Of a stretch of 64,000 nt of DNA, positions 24,683-33,373 are shown one piece after another. The translations under genes were made by a program, and so were the position numbers. The stretch is taken from positions 1,922,001 through 1,986,000 of the forward strand of contig NZ_CP087723.1 in the NCBI RefSeq assembly GCF_024972735.1, in the 5' to 3' direction. The stretch's first letter is position 1. Each line of letters begins with the position of its first letter. The DNA is from Halalkaliarchaeum sp. AArc-CO. Lineage in GTDB: Archaea; Halobacteriota; Halobacteria; Halobacteriales; Haloferacaceae. The notes below the pieces were generated by a model, which saw only the letters and a program-made list of their open reading frames with translations, did no database searches and was not told where the DNA came from.

Positions 24683-26294
24683 ATGTCGGATCTTTCCAAC
24701 ACCGGCACGGAGGATAGACCAAGTCGCCTCACGGCGGCTGGCCGAGAAATTCTCCGGTAACGCACGAGACGTATTCGGTCCCGAGTCGTTCTCGGGAGAG
24801 GTTTCGCTTCTGGACACGACGCTTCGCGACGGCGAGCAGATGCCGGGCGTCTCGCTCACCCCGACGGACAAGGTGTCGATCGCCCGCACGCTCGACGCGG
24901 TGGGCGTCTCGACCGTCGAGGCTGGCAGCGCCTGCACCTCCGAGGGCGAGCGCGAGGCGATCGCCCGGGTCGCAAGAGAGGGCCTCGACGCACGGGTGAC
25001 CAGCTTCGCCCGCGGCGTCCGCGCCGACGTCGATCACGCACTTTCCTGTGACGTCGACGGCATCAACCTCGTCGTCCCCGCTTCCGATCGCCACGTGGAG
25101 ACGAAGGTGGGGACGACCCGCGAGGCGGTCGTCGACCGAACACGGGAACTCGTCGAGTACGCCAAAGACCACGACCTCTGGGTCGAGGTGCTCGGCGAGG
25201 ACGGTTCCCGGGCGGATCCGGCGTTCCTCGAGCGGCTCCTCTCGGCGGGGATCGAGGCGGGCGCCGACCGGATCTGCTACTGTGACACCGTCGGCGCGGC
25301 GACCCCCGACGAGGTTGCCGAGGCGGTCGCGCGGCTCGAAACACACGGGCCCACGGGCGTTCACACTCACGATGACCTCGGGCTCGGGCTCGCGAACGCG
25401 CTTGCGGGAGTGAGCGCCGGGGCGGACTTCGTCCACGCCACCGTCGGCGGCGTCGGCGAGCGCGCCGGCAACGTCGCCCTGGAGGAGGTGGCGGTCGCCC
25501 TCGAGGAGGGGTACGGCGTCGAGACGGTGGACCTCGAGGGGCTCTACGAGCTCACCCGCAGGGTTGCCGACGTCACCGGTGTCGGCCATCCGCCGAACAA
25601 GGCTGTCTGCGGGGCGAACGCCTTCGCTCACGAGAGCGGGATCCACACCGACGGCACACTCAAGGACACCCGGATGTACGAGCCGTATCCGCCCGAACGC
25701 GTCGGCCGGGAGCGCCGGCTCGTTCTGGGGAAACACGCCGGACGGGCGGGCGTCAGGGCGGCGCTTTCGGAACACGGCGTCGACACCTCCCAGGAGGATC
25801 TCGACGCCGTCGTGGCTCGCGTCAAGGAACTCGGCGACCGGGGCAAACGCGTCACCGACGCCGACCTGCTGGCGATCGTCGAGGACGTCCAGGGGCGAAC
25901 GCGGGATCGGACAGTGGAACTGCTGGATCTGTCTGCGACCTCCGGGGCAGGGGTGCCGACCGCGTCGGTGCGGCTCCGGATCGGCGACGCCGAGCGCATC
26001 GCCGCCGGTACCGGTTCCGGGCCGGTCGACGCGGCCGTCGAGGCGGTCCGGGAGGCGCTCGACGGCGTGGACTTCGATCTCGACTCCTACCACGTGGACG
26101 CGATCACCGGCGGGACGGACGCGGTCGTCACCGTCGAGGTCGACATCTCGCGTGGCGATCGGTCGGTGACCGTGTCGGCATCGGAGGCGGACATCACGCG
26201 GGCCAGCGTCGACGCCATGGTCGAGGGACTCGATCGGTTGCTCGCGGCGACCGACGACGACGTCCCCGGCGAAGTACCGGTGGCCTCGGACTGA
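24683..26294 (+). CDS. cimA: (R)-citramalate/2-isopropylmalate synthase family enzyme, 5' end frameshifted
   Basis: Condensing enzyme for acetyl-CoA and a 2-oxo acid (pyruvate or 2-oxoisovalerate) in isoleucine or leucine synthesis. From about 24765 one frame reads DVFGPESFSGEVSLLDTTLRD then GEQMPGVSLTPTDK, the essential N-terminal motif, then IEAG-like VEAGSAC, GVHTHDDLGLGLANALAG, GVGERAGNVALEEV and HESGIHTDGTL, and it ends with the LeuA regulatory domain (about residues 350 to the end). That frame is open back to 24609 but has no ATG, GTG or TTG before 24840, a Met that would cut off LLDTTLRDG. A good start, ATG 24683 with a TATA-like box at 24650-24657, is in another frame that stops at 24760. 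One base gained near 24730-24760 would explain this: either a sequence error or an inactivating mutation. Intact coding starts at 24840 at the latest. Confidence 0.75.
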
Positions 26295-26525
26295 AAACGG
26301 CGTCACGAAAACGCATCGGCCCGGCGACGTCGAAACGGACGGAAACGGGACGGGTGGACGAGGAGCCCGAGCGCGACGGGATCGGGAGTGTGGGAGCAGG
26401 CCGGATTGTGCCGACTCCAACGGCGAGAAAAGCGCCGTATCGTCGGCGTCAGTTCGTAACCGACTCACGGACATAAAGCCACCGGCTCCGGCGTCGGTCA
26501 CCGGCGCCGAATCACCGGTGTCGAG

Positions 26526-27341
26526 TCACCGACGTCGATCCCGGAGGGACGGGAACTCCTCGCGGATCTCCCTCACTCGGCGGGGGTCGACGTCGGCGGT
26601 CACCGTCGCCGGCTCGTCGCCGGCGGCCGCTACCGTGGTTCCCCACGGGTCATACACCGCCGACCGACCCAGAAGCGTCGCCTCCTCGAACTCTCCGGAT
26701 CCGTTGATCGTGGCCACGTACGCGAGGTTCTCCACAGCGCGGGCCCGCGACAGCGTCTTCCAGTGTTCGACACGGGGGTACGGCCACGCGCTGGGAACCA
26801 GTACGAGCGTCGCGCCCAGATCGACGAGTTCCCGGTACAGTTCCGGGAACCGGAGGTCGTAACACGTCGTCACGCCGACGGTGAACCCGCCGACATCGGC
26901 CGTGTCGATGCGTTCTCCAGGCGTCAACAGGCGGGTTTCCGCCGACTCGTACCCGAACAGGTGGTGTTTCCGATAGACGAGTTGCCGGGTCCCGGACGGA
27001 TCGAAGAGCACCGCCGTGTTCGCGTAGCCGTCCGTCGCCGGCACGTCCACCCCGGACTCGGCGGAGGCAGAGAGATCTTCGACGACGCTACCCGACAGCA
27101 ACCAGATCCCGTGATCTGCAGCCGCGTCGGCGAGTTCGCCCAGCCGGGCCCCCTCGAGCCCCTGGGCGACCCGCGGATAGGCGTCGAACGCGAAGTAGCC
27201 CGCGTCGAAAAGCTCCGGAAGCGCGACGACGTCCGCACCGTTTGCCGCCGCCTCCTCGATGCGCTGTAGGGCGCGTTCGAGGTTCCTGGCCACCTCGTCC
27301 GGTTCGATTTCGAGTTGACACAGCGCGAGCGAGACTGTCAC
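26526..27341 (-). CDS. Carbon-nitrogen hydrolase (nitrilase superfamily)
   Basis: A 271-residue amidohydrolase with the Glu-Lys-Cys triad: E43 in LPELFDAGYF, K125 in VYRKHHLFGY and C160 in VGVTTCYDLRFPELYREL. The neighbourhood of the Cys and the length match omega-amidase (Nit2-like) or deaminated-glutathione amidase branches rather than true nitrilases. The likely role is hydrolysis of a small amide in the cytoplasm; the substrate is not identifiable. The start is GTG 27341, whose codon overlaps the stop of the SRPBCC gene (GTGA), so the two are translationally coupled. Confidence 0.87.
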   Translation of the reverse strand: MTVSLALCQLEIEPDEVARNLERALQRIEEAAANGADVVALPELFDAGYFAFDAYPRVAQGLEGARLGELADAAADHGIWLLSGSVVEDLSASAESGVDVPATDGYANTAVLFDPSGTRQLVYRKHHLFGYESAETRLLTPGERIDTADVGGFTVGVTTCYDLRFPELYRELVDLGATLVLVPSAWPYPRVEHWKTLSRARAVENLAYVATINGSGEFEEATLLGRSAVYDPWGTTVAAAGDEPATVTADVDPRRVREIREEFPSLRDRRR

Positions 27342-27778
27342 GGGTCCACCTCTTCGATTCGATCGAGTTCGGCGCGCAGCGCCCGCTCCAGGTTCGACAG
27401 CTCCTCGTCGAGGTTCCGCTTGAAGAACCGCTCGACGCCGGGCAGTCGCCCCTCGACGATGAACTCGTTGTGGAGATTACAGCCGGTTTCGGTGGGTTCG
27501 ATCTCGTGTTCGCCGGTCACCCGGAGCGCTTTCGACCGCCCGATGAACTTCACACGGTTCGGGGGTTCCATCCGCAGGTTCTCGGTTTCGACGGTCACCG
27601 TCGAGGAGATCACCGGGATCGGCAACGCCACGTGCCACGTCGCCGAACCGTCCTCGTGAACTTCGTAGGAGTCGACCACGCTTATCGCGGCGGCGCGCTT
27701 GTCTGGATCGGAGATGAACGCCCAGACATCGTCGGGATCGGAAGTGAACTCGAAGGTCCGGGAGACGCGAACGGTCAT
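27338..27778 (-). CDS. SRPBCC/CoxG-like hydrophobic-ligand-binding protein
   Basis: A 146-residue protein of the START/SRPBCC fold: N-terminal VRVSRTFEFTSDPDDVWAF, then the DPDKRAAAI loop, a run of beta strands (SATWHVALPIPVISSTVTVE, PPNRVKFIGRSKALRVTGEH) and the long C-terminal helix ERFFKRNLDEELSNLERAL. Such proteins bind lipids, polyketides or other hydrophobic molecules; some (CoxG) help assemble CO dehydrogenase, but nothing here points to that. ATG 27778 fits the fold start; a longer start exists 8 codons upstream. It overlaps the nitrilase-like gene by 4 bases. Confidence 0.8.
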   Translation of the reverse strand: MTVRVSRTFEFTSDPDDVWAFISDPDKRAAAISVVDSYEVHEDGSATWHVALPIPVISSTVTVETENLRMEPPNRVKFIGRSKALRVTGEHEIEPTETGCNLHNEFIVEGRLPGVERFFKRNLDEELSNLERALRAELDRIEEVDP

Positions 27779-27904
27779 GTCCGACGGTAGGCTCCCACTC
27801 AAGAAAAGCGTCGGGGGGACAAAAACAGGTATTCAAGAGGGGGTGGCAATTCCCCGTCACGTGGCGCTCGCGTCGACAGTTTCGAGGACGTACCCTCGAG
27901 ATGT

Positions 27905-28345
27905 TCACTCCGCGTCGGCGCCGGCCCTCGGACCGAACTGCTCTTCGTACTCCCGGTAGATCTCCCAGTACTCCTCGATCTCTTTCCACGGGTTCGGGCC
28001 ACAGGCGACGTCCAGCTTCCACTTCAGTTCTCCTTCGATCCCGAACTGTTCCGACCGGCTGTGGCTCCGGACGTGCTGGAGTGGATTGACTTCGAGGTCC
28101 CGATCCCACGTCCCGGAGGTCAGCCGGTAGCAGTAGGCGATCTCTCCGTGGGCGTGCTCCTCCCAGCAGCCGCTCCTGTTGTGCGTTCGCAGGCGTTCGC
28201 CGACTTGTTCGGACTCCCCGACGTCCAGATAACAGTCGACCTCACCGTCGACGAGACAGACGACGACGTAGACGCCTCGGCGGTCGAGCGGTACCTTCGA
28301 CACGTCGGTGAACGGTCCCTTGAACTCGTATCCAGCGATATCCAT
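27905..28345 (-). CDS. GIY-YIG-like domain protein of unknown function
   Basis: A 146-residue protein. The segment RRGVYVVVCLVDGEVDCYLDVGESEQVGERLRTH, quoted in parts as GVYVVVC and YLDVGESEQVGERL, resembles the beginning of the GIY-YIG nuclease fold, in which the YLDVGES strand-turn replaces the usual YIG element. Catalytic Arg (in GERLR) is possible, but the catalytic Glu is not assigned, so nuclease activity is unsure. The second half has Trp-rich CWEEHAHGEIAY and a helical WKEIEEYWEIYREYEEQF. ATG 28345 is supported by a TATA-like box (GTTTAAGTAG, 28368-28378). No operon partner. Confidence 0.65.
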   Translation of the reverse strand: MDIAGYEFKGPFTDVSKVPLDRRGVYVVVCLVDGEVDCYLDVGESEQVGERLRTHNRSGCWEEHAHGEIAYCYRLTSGTWDRDLEVNPLQHVRSHSRSEQFGIEGELKWKLDVACGPNPWKEIEEYWEIYREYEEQFGPRAGADAE

Positions 28346-28405
28346 ATATAAAACGACCCGTTCGGGCTACTTAAACGTAGATGCTCCACACGAACGGTCT
28401 TTTCC

Positions 28406-28630
28406 TCACTCGGGAGTCACGCGCCAGGTCGTCGATCGGGCACGACCCCACTTTTCGATCTCGACGTCCTCGGACTTCTCTGCGAGCTGGGGTAGACGCG
28501 CGCCGACCTGTTTCGAGGAGAGTCCGATCGCCTCCGCGATGGTCTTCGCGCGGAAGTACCGCTGTCCGCGCGAGACGCTGTCGTAGAGGTACGCGAGGAT
28601 CCGTTGTTCCTCGTCGGTCAGCTCGGTCAT
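28406..28630 (-). CDS. Small winged-helix protein (DUF7123-like)
   Basis: A 74-residue protein, all of it one predicted helix-turn-helix: LTDEEQRILAYLYDSV, RYFRAKTIAEAIGLSSKQVG, and EIEKWGRARSTTWRV at the C-terminus. The same architecture with the ending EKWGYSSGTTWMV occurs in the protein at 55532-55834, so the window has two paralogues. Both contain a YF(R/K)(A/S)K motif before the recognition helix. The role is presumably DNA binding in transcription control; targets are unknown. ATG 28630 is preferred over a GTG two codons upstream; a TATA-like box GTTAAGG is near 28656-28662. Confidence 0.78.
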   Translation of the reverse strand: MTELTDEEQRILAYLYDSVSRGQRYFRAKTIAEAIGLSSKQVGARLPQLAEKSEDVEIEKWGRARSTTWRVTPE

Positions 28631-28712
28631 CTTCACTGTAGGTAGGGGATTGTGAGCCTTAACGATTTCTTCGCCGATCGGACGGTCCGGCGCCGCGTGG
28701 AACAGTGTCGAT

Positions 28713-28898
28713 TCAGCCGTCGAAGAGGTGGATGGCGCTTACGGCAAGCGACGCGGCGACGATCGCCACGAGGAACCCCCAGGCCCGGTCGAGCTGAGTC
28801 GGTCCGCCGTACAGGACGACGGCGCCGACGATCGCGACCGCCGACAGCGCGAGCATGAGTCCTAGTCCCATATCGGTCGACGCTGTGTGTTCTGCCAT
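28713..28898 (-). CDS. Small two-helix membrane protein (haloarchaeal DUF7525-like)
   Basis: A 61-residue protein with two hydrophobic segments, LGLMLALSAVAIVGAVVLY (about 12-30) and WGFLVAIVAASLAVSAIHLF (about 40-59), joined by a short polar loop. It resembles a small family found in haloarchaea; no function is known. ATG 28898 has a TATA-like GCTAAG box at about 28925-28930, 27-32 bases upstream, so it has its own leaderless promoter. It is separated from the DUF7123-like gene by 82 bases on the same strand. Confidence 0.7.
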   Translation of the reverse strand: MAEHTASTDMGLGLMLALSAVAIVGAVVLYGGPTQLDRAWGFLVAIVAASLAVSAIHLFDG

Positions 28899-29065
28899 GC
28901 ACGATGCTTCCGGGGGTCGGAACTTAGCTCCTGCGGTGCGGGGTTCGCCCCTGACACCGACCCGGATGCAGTACCGCGATGTCGTTCGCTTAACTCGGCT
29001 TAATTCGGGCTGATTCCGGGCGAGTATGTCGAACGTATAAGCGATGGGCTCGCTATGTGGCGAAC

Positions 29066-29884
29066 ATGAATCAGATCGTGGCGATCGCGATGGCGATCGT
29101 GATGGTGACGTCGGCGTTCGGTGCGACGGGAGGTGCGGCGCTGGACGCCGAGGATCGGACTGTGCTGGACGGCGACGTTCCAGTCGTCGGCCAGTTCCAG
29201 GCCGACGACACTCCTGGTGACGACGAAGACGGTACCGACACGAACGACGGCGACGCGGACGACGGTGCCGACGGCGACGCGAGGAACGACTCCGTCGCGC
29301 CAGGCGAGCAGTTCGGCGGTGTCGTCGGCGTCGGCGCCGCGGAGTTCAAAGGTGAACTCGACCGCCGCGCCTTCGCCGCAGCGATGGCCGCCGCCGACAC
29401 CGACGAGGAACGCGCCCAGCTGATCGCCTCGCTGATCCAGCGGACCGAAGCACAGATCGAGGAGATGGAAAACCGCAACGCCTCGATCGCAGACCAGCGT
29501 CATCGAAGCGACCTCTCACACGGGATGCACAACGCCCGGATGGCAACGATGTACGCTGAAACGCGGAGCCTCGAACGGGCACTGGCTGACGCCAACGCGA
29601 CGGCTGCGGACATCCCCGAGGAGACGCTCGAAGAGCAGGGGGTCGACGTGGCGAAAATCGATGAGCTTCGGGATCGCGCAGGCGAACTCGGTGGAGCCAA
29701 CGTCGCCGAGACTGCACGCGAAATCGCCGGCCCCCACGCCGGTGACCGGCCAGGTCCGCCCGACGGGATGTCACACGGCCCGCCCGGTGACGGCGACCGC
29801 GGCCCCGGCCACGATGGCGGCGGCGCCGACGACCGCGGGCCAGATCACGACGACGATGACGACCGCGGCCACGGCGGTCGCTAA
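29066..29884 (+). CDS. Secreted acidic protein of unknown function
   Basis: A 272-residue protein. The N-terminus MNQIVAIAMAIVMVTSAFGA is a Sec-type signal peptide with probable cleavage after residue 20-25. An Asp/Gly-rich linker (residues 50-80, GTDTNDGDADDGADGDA) precedes a helical domain of about 130 residues (ELDRRAFAAAMAAADTDEER, SLIQRTEAQIEEMENRN, ARMATMYAETRSLERALADA) that may form a coiled-coil or helical hairpin. The last 45 residues are Pro/Gly/His/Asp-rich (GPPGDGDRGPGHDGGGADD). I do not recognise a characterised family. ATG 29066 is supported by the box CGTATAAGCG at 29033-29042. It converges with the formamidase-like gene. Confidence 0.75.
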   Translation: MNQIVAIAMAIVMVTSAFGATGGAALDAEDRTVLDGDVPVVGQFQADDTPGDDEDGTDTNDGDADDGADGDARNDSVAPGEQFGGVVGVGAAEFKGELDRRAFAAAMAAADTDEERAQLIASLIQRTEAQIEEMENRNASIADQRHRSDLSHGMHNARMATMYAETRSLERALADANATAADIPEETLEEQGVDVAKIDELRDRAGELGGANVAETAREIAGPHAGDRPGPPDGMSHGPPGDGDRGPGHDGGGADDRGPDHDDDDDRGHGGR

Positions 29885-29898
29885 CGCAGCTTTTCGCC

Positions 29899-31026
29899 CT
29901 ATTCGTCCTCCGTTTCCGGGAATATACTCTCCGGGATGTACGCCGTGACAGTCCAGTTGGGCGCGTCGACGACTTCGCTGATCTTGAGATCCATCGCCGC
30001 CGAACAGAGGATGTACGCCTCCCCGCGGGTGAGTCCACGCTCGCCGGCGAGATACTCGATCATGTGCAGCGTCGCTTTCTTCGTCGCGTCCATCAGGTCG
30101 TCGCTGATCCCCGTCGTAGCGTACATCTGCTCGTCGTGACCCGTCGGCGTGAACGGTCCGGACGTCTCGAACTGCGGCTGTTCGATCGACATGTCCGTCC
30201 GGAGGGTGAACCGTGCGGTGACGAACATCGGCGCTTCGATCCCCGTCACGCACACCTCCCCGTCGCCCTGGGCGGCGTGACAGTCGCCGACCGAAAACAG
30301 CGCGCCGTCCGCCTCGACCGGGAGATAGACGGTGGAGCCGGCAGCCATGTGCTTTACGTCCATGTTGCCCCCGGTCGACCGGGGCGGCAGCGTGTCGTGT
30401 TCTCCCTCCTCGCCGGGGGCAACGCCGATCACGCCCGGGAACGGATCCAGTGGCACCTCGATCCCGTTTACGAACCGGCCGACGTCGCCCTCCAGGTCCC
30501 AGTAGTGCACACCGGCGTCGGGGAACTCCTCGGGGAGCAATCCGAGTCCCATCTCGCCGGGCAGGAACCCGGTGTATCCCCAGCCCTTGTGCTGGAGATC
30601 CAGAAGCTCTACCTGGAGGACGTCGCCGGGTTCGGCCCCCTCGATCGCGACCGGCCCGGTAAGGGGGTGAACCGGGTCGAAACTCACGTTCGCGAAGTCC
30701 TCGACGTCGGACTCGATGTCGACCTGTCTGTCTACCGCGTCGCGGCATTCGAACCGGACGACGTCGCCGTCCTCGACGGTCAAAATCGGATCCAGCGAGT
30801 TGTCCCACACCCGGTGGATGTTCTCCTCGCGGTCCGAGAGCCGGTAGTCGACCTCGTACTCCAGCGACTGCCCGCCGTGGCTGTGTTCGTGACTGTGGCA
30901 GTGAGTGTGCGCGTGGGCGTGCCCGTGTGCATGTCCGTGGCCGTGCCCGTGTCCGTCTCCGTGGCCGTGCCCGTGTCCGTCTCCGTGGCCGTGCCCGTGT
31001 CCGTCTCCGTGGTCGTGGTGTGTCAT
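29899..31026 (-). CDS. Acetamidase/formamidase family protein with His-rich N-terminal tail
   Basis: A 375-residue protein. Residues from about 52 onward are a complete FmdA/AmdA domain: DGDVVRFECRDAVD, FDPVHPLTGPVAIEGAEPGD, LPPRSTGGNMDVKHMAAGS, FSVGDCHAAQGDGEVCVTGIE and the C-terminal GLTRGEAYILCSAAMDLKI. The GDCHAAQGDGE and GNMD motifs carry the predicted metal and catalytic residues. It would hydrolyse formamide or acetamide to ammonia and acid. Residues 3-51 are a tail with about 22 His, built on repeats of DGHGHGHG, encoded by the tandem DNA repeat at 30946-31017. Such tails occur in nickel- or zinc-handling proteins, so it may store or deliver the metal. ATG 31026 is the only sensible start; the tail is in frame and codon-biased. 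Confidence 0.87.
   Translation of the reverse strand: MTHHDHGDGHGHGHGDGHGHGHGDGHGHGHGHAHGHAHAHTHCHSHEHSHGGQSLEYEVDYRLSDREENIHRVWDNSLDPILTVEDGDVVRFECRDAVDRQVDIESDVEDFANVSFDPVHPLTGPVAIEGAEPGDVLQVELLDLQHKGWGYTGFLPGEMGLGLLPEEFPDAGVHYWDLEGDVGRFVNGIEVPLDPFPGVIGVAPGEEGEHDTLPPRSTGGNMDVKHMAAGSTVYLPVEADGALFSVGDCHAAQGDGEVCVTGIEAPMFVTARFTLRTDMSIEQPQFETSGPFTPTGHDEQMYATTGISDDLMDATKKATLHMIEYLAGERGLTRGEAYILCSAAMDLKISEVVDAPNWTVTAYIPESIFPETEDE
30946..31017. repeat. Coding tandem repeat, 24-bp unit, three copies, in the formamidase-like gene
   Basis: Three near-identical 24-base units (30946-30969, 30970-30993, 30994-31017), each encoding eight residues of the HGHGHGDG type in the His-rich tail. Because the unit is a multiple of three, copy number can change without breaking the frame. 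Confidence 0.8.
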
Positions 31027-31134
31027 ACAGTTGCAACATCTACCGCGGAGGTCTTAAATCGGACTGCCGGTGAGACGGCTGGACCTCCGAAACCACCCGA
31101 ACTCGGCTCCCGCGCCCCGGTACACCGGCGCCTC

Positions 31135-31773
31135 TCAGCCGGCGTCGGGATTCGCCTGCCCGCCGACGTCGGATTCGCCGTCCGGGTTCCGGACGGTGAC
31201 GTCGAACGTTGTGGTTTCGACAGTCTCCTCGAACTCGCCTTCGTTACCAGTGATCTCGACGCCGACGTAGAGTTCGACCGTCGTCGTCGCGGTTTCGTCG
31301 GCCTCCAGTTCCGGATCCCCGAACGACTCGGTGGTGACACCGTCACCGACCGCCGTCGCGTCGATCGTCTCGAAGCTGAATGCAAGCGTCCCGTCGACGT
31401 CGTCGAACTCCCCGTCAACGTCCGCGATCGGAGCCTCAGTCGGCTCGTCGGGGGCGACCGACACGTCGGCCAGCAGGTCCATCCTTCCGTCGACGCTGGC
31501 GCCCAGCGTCAATCCGATCTCGGCCACTCCGCCGCCGAAGTTCCGCCAGTCGACGTCGATTTCGGGGGCGACGGTCACGGCGCTCACGCGGCCGTCGTTG
31601 CGCTCGACGGTCGGGGCGTCTTTGGCCTCGAACCGGGAGGAACCGGGATCGCTGACTGCGACCGCCGGGCGACTGCTCCGGTAGATCCCCGCCAGCGTGG
31701 TCCCGCCACCCGCCAGAAGCGGTGCGAGCAGTTTGAGGCCGGTGCGTCTCGTGAAGCGTGGGTTTTCTGTCAC
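31135..31773 (-). CDS. Exported protein with Tat-like signal, unknown function
   Basis: A 212-residue protein. The N-terminus has TRRTGLKLLAPLLAGGGTTL, a twin-arginine with a hydrophobic stretch, followed by a possible single membrane anchor. The rest is acidic and beta-strand rich (VEIGLT-like VAEIGLTLGASVDGRM, TLAFSFETIDATAVGDGV, TTTVELYVGVEITGNEGEF), resembling an extracellular immunoglobulin-like or Late-Embryogenesis-Abundant type 2 domain; this is a guess from pattern only. The start is GTG 31773. No operon partner is evident; it is divergent from mch and about 90 bases away from it. Confidence 0.65.
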   Translation of the reverse strand: MTENPRFTRRTGLKLLAPLLAGGGTTLAGIYRSSRPAVAVSDPGSSRFEAKDAPTVERNDGRVSAVTVAPEIDVDWRNFGGGVAEIGLTLGASVDGRMDLLADVSVAPDEPTEAPIADVDGEFDDVDGTLAFSFETIDATAVGDGVTTESFGDPELEADETATTTVELYVGVEITGNEGEFEETVETTTFDVTVRNPDGESDVGGQANPDAG

Positions 31774-31865
31774 GGCACGCCCGGGTGGCTCGTAGTCCGG
31801 TTTGAATCCTCGGGGGCGCCGGCGACTGAGAAATCACTTACCGGATGGCGCTCGAAAGGGGGGTT

Positions 31866-32810
31866 ATGGAGAGCATCAACCGGACGGCCATCGAGCTGAT
31901 GGACGAGGCGCTGGACTTCGCCGAGGAGCTGGGAATCGTCGCGAGGGAACTCGGCTGTGGGGCGACCGTGCTCGACTTCGGTGTCGATGTCGACGCCGGG
32001 CTCGAAGCGGGGCTGTTGCTGTCGGAGATACAGACCGCGGGGCTGGCGACGGTTCAAACGCGGATGGACCGCGTGGCGGGCGCACCGACGCCGTACGTCG
32101 AGCTGTCGAGCGATCACCCTGCAATCGCGCTGTTGTGCTCCCAGAAAGCGGGCTGGGAGATCGACGTCGAGGGGTTCAACGGGCTCGGCTCCGGTCCCGC
32201 GCGGGCGCTCGTCGGAGAGGAGTCGGAGTTCCAGCGGGTCGGCTACTTCGACGAGTTCGACCTCACCGTGCTGGCGGTGGAGGCGATCGATCTCCCAGGC
32301 GACGACATCGCCGAACACGTCGCGGACCTGGCGGGCGTCGAACCGTCTGGGGTGTTCCTGCCCACCTTCGCACTCGGCTCGACCGTCGGCAGCGTGACGG
32401 CCGCCGCGCGCGCGGCCGAGCTCGCCGTCTTCCGGCTCTCGGAGCTGGGATACGACCCTCGGGACGTCATCACGGCGACTGGCTCCGCGCCGGTCGCGCC
32501 GGTCTCGTACGACGAATCCGTGGCGATGGGGCGGACCAACGACGCGGTCGCCTACGGTGGGGAGGTGTACCTCCAGGTCGCCGAAGAGTTCGATCGGTTC
32601 GAGGAGGTTCCCTCCAGCGCCCGCGAAGAGCACGACACGCCGTTCGTGGAGGTGTTCGAGGCGGTCGACTGGGATCTCTACGAGGTCGACGCGTCGGTGT
32701 TTGCGCCCGCCGTAGTCACGATCGACGTCCAGGACGGGCCGACGTACGTCTACGGCGAAACAGACGAGGAACTGCTCGCGGAGTCGTTCGGACATACGAC
32801 CCCGAACTGA
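31866..32810 (+). CDS. mch: Methenyltetrahydromethanopterin cyclohydrolase
   Basis: A 314-residue Mch, which converts methenyl-H4MPT to formyl-H4MPT in methanogens; in haloarchaea, which lack methanogenesis, it is thought to act in folate/C1 metabolism. It shows the family landmarks NRTAIELMDEALDFAEELGI, GCGATVLDFGV, the LLCSQKAGW loop, GFNGLGSGPARAL (phosphate-binding), FALGSTVGSVTAAARA and NDAVAYGGEVYLQV. ATG 31866 (MESINRTAIEL) is the family start, and a TATA-like box (CACTTACC, near 31833-31840) is 26-33 bases upstream. It is followed after 4 bases by the next gene, probably co-transcribed. Confidence 0.92.
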   Translation: MESINRTAIELMDEALDFAEELGIVARELGCGATVLDFGVDVDAGLEAGLLLSEIQTAGLATVQTRMDRVAGAPTPYVELSSDHPAIALLCSQKAGWEIDVEGFNGLGSGPARALVGEESEFQRVGYFDEFDLTVLAVEAIDLPGDDIAEHVADLAGVEPSGVFLPTFALGSTVGSVTAAARAAELAVFRLSELGYDPRDVITATGSAPVAPVSYDESVAMGRTNDAVAYGGEVYLQVAEEFDRFEEVPSSAREEHDTPFVEVFEAVDWDLYEVDASVFAPAVVTIDVQDGPTYVYGETDEELLAESFGHTTPN

Positions 32811-32814
32811 CCCG

Positions 32815-33324
32815 ATGCGGTTCAAGCCCGTCCCGACGGTGCCCGAGCGATCGTCGCTCGAGGACGTCCGCCGTGCGATACCGCTGGTCCCGGCGTCCGA
32901 ACCGGACTGTAAGCGTCGGCTCCGTGAGCGACTGGACATCGACGAAACGGAAGCCGGGGCGTGGCTCGCGTTTCTCCGGGCGCTCGGACTGGTCGAACGT
33001 ACCGCCCGAGGCTATCGCCGAACGCGCCGCGAGGAAACTTCGGAAACCCTCGACCGACCGTTTCGACGGCGGGTGTACGCTGCCGAGGAGGCGCTGACTG
33101 TGGTTTCCTCGGCGGATCGCCCCTTGACTGCCGCAGAGATCGCCGAGCGAATTACCCACTGCGAGCCGACCTGGGAGCGTCACCGGCGCGTCCACCACGA
33201 CGAATATTGGCGGGAACGAACCGGACTGCTCCTCGAGTGGGCGGTCCGGCTGGATCTGGCAGACCGCATCGAGCCCGGGGAGAAATCAGCGGTGCCGACT
33301 TATCGACTGAAGACGCGCCGATGA
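32815..33324 (+). CDS. Hypothetical helix-turn-helix-like protein downstream of mch
   Basis: A 169-residue acidic/basic mixed protein with no recognised domain name. Residues 30-70 (CKRRLRERLDIDETEAGAWL, FLRALGLVERTARGYRRT) and 85-115 (RRVYAAEEALTVVSSA, DRPLTAAEIAERI) look like two winged-helix-like segments. The C-terminal half has a conserved-looking HHDEYWRERTGLLLEWAVRL. It begins 4 bases after the mch stop and so is likely in the same operon; a regulatory or RNA-related role is only a guess. The start is ATG 32815. A 49-base gap separates it from the PhoU/TrkA-C gene. Confidence 0.7.
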   Translation: MRFKPVPTVPERSSLEDVRRAIPLVPASEPDCKRRLRERLDIDETEAGAWLAFLRALGLVERTARGYRRTRREETSETLDRPFRRRVYAAEEALTVVSSADRPLTAAEIAERITHCEPTWERHRRVHHDEYWRERTGLLLEWAVRLDLADRIEPGEKSAVPTYRLKTRR

Positions 33325-33373
33325 CCGCAGGTGCGTAATAACCCTTTTATCGCTTCCACGGAACGTATCGTTC

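Noticed and set aside
26295-26525. 231-base gap downstream of the citramalate synthase, checked for a small gene or RNA
   Set aside because: GC-rich and without paired starts, repeats or hairpins of note; nothing can be supported.
31798-31830. T-arm-like sequence near 31800 suggesting a tRNA
   Set aside because: The required GTTC loop and a full cloverleaf cannot be formed, and it lies in the divergent gap between an exported-protein gene and mch.
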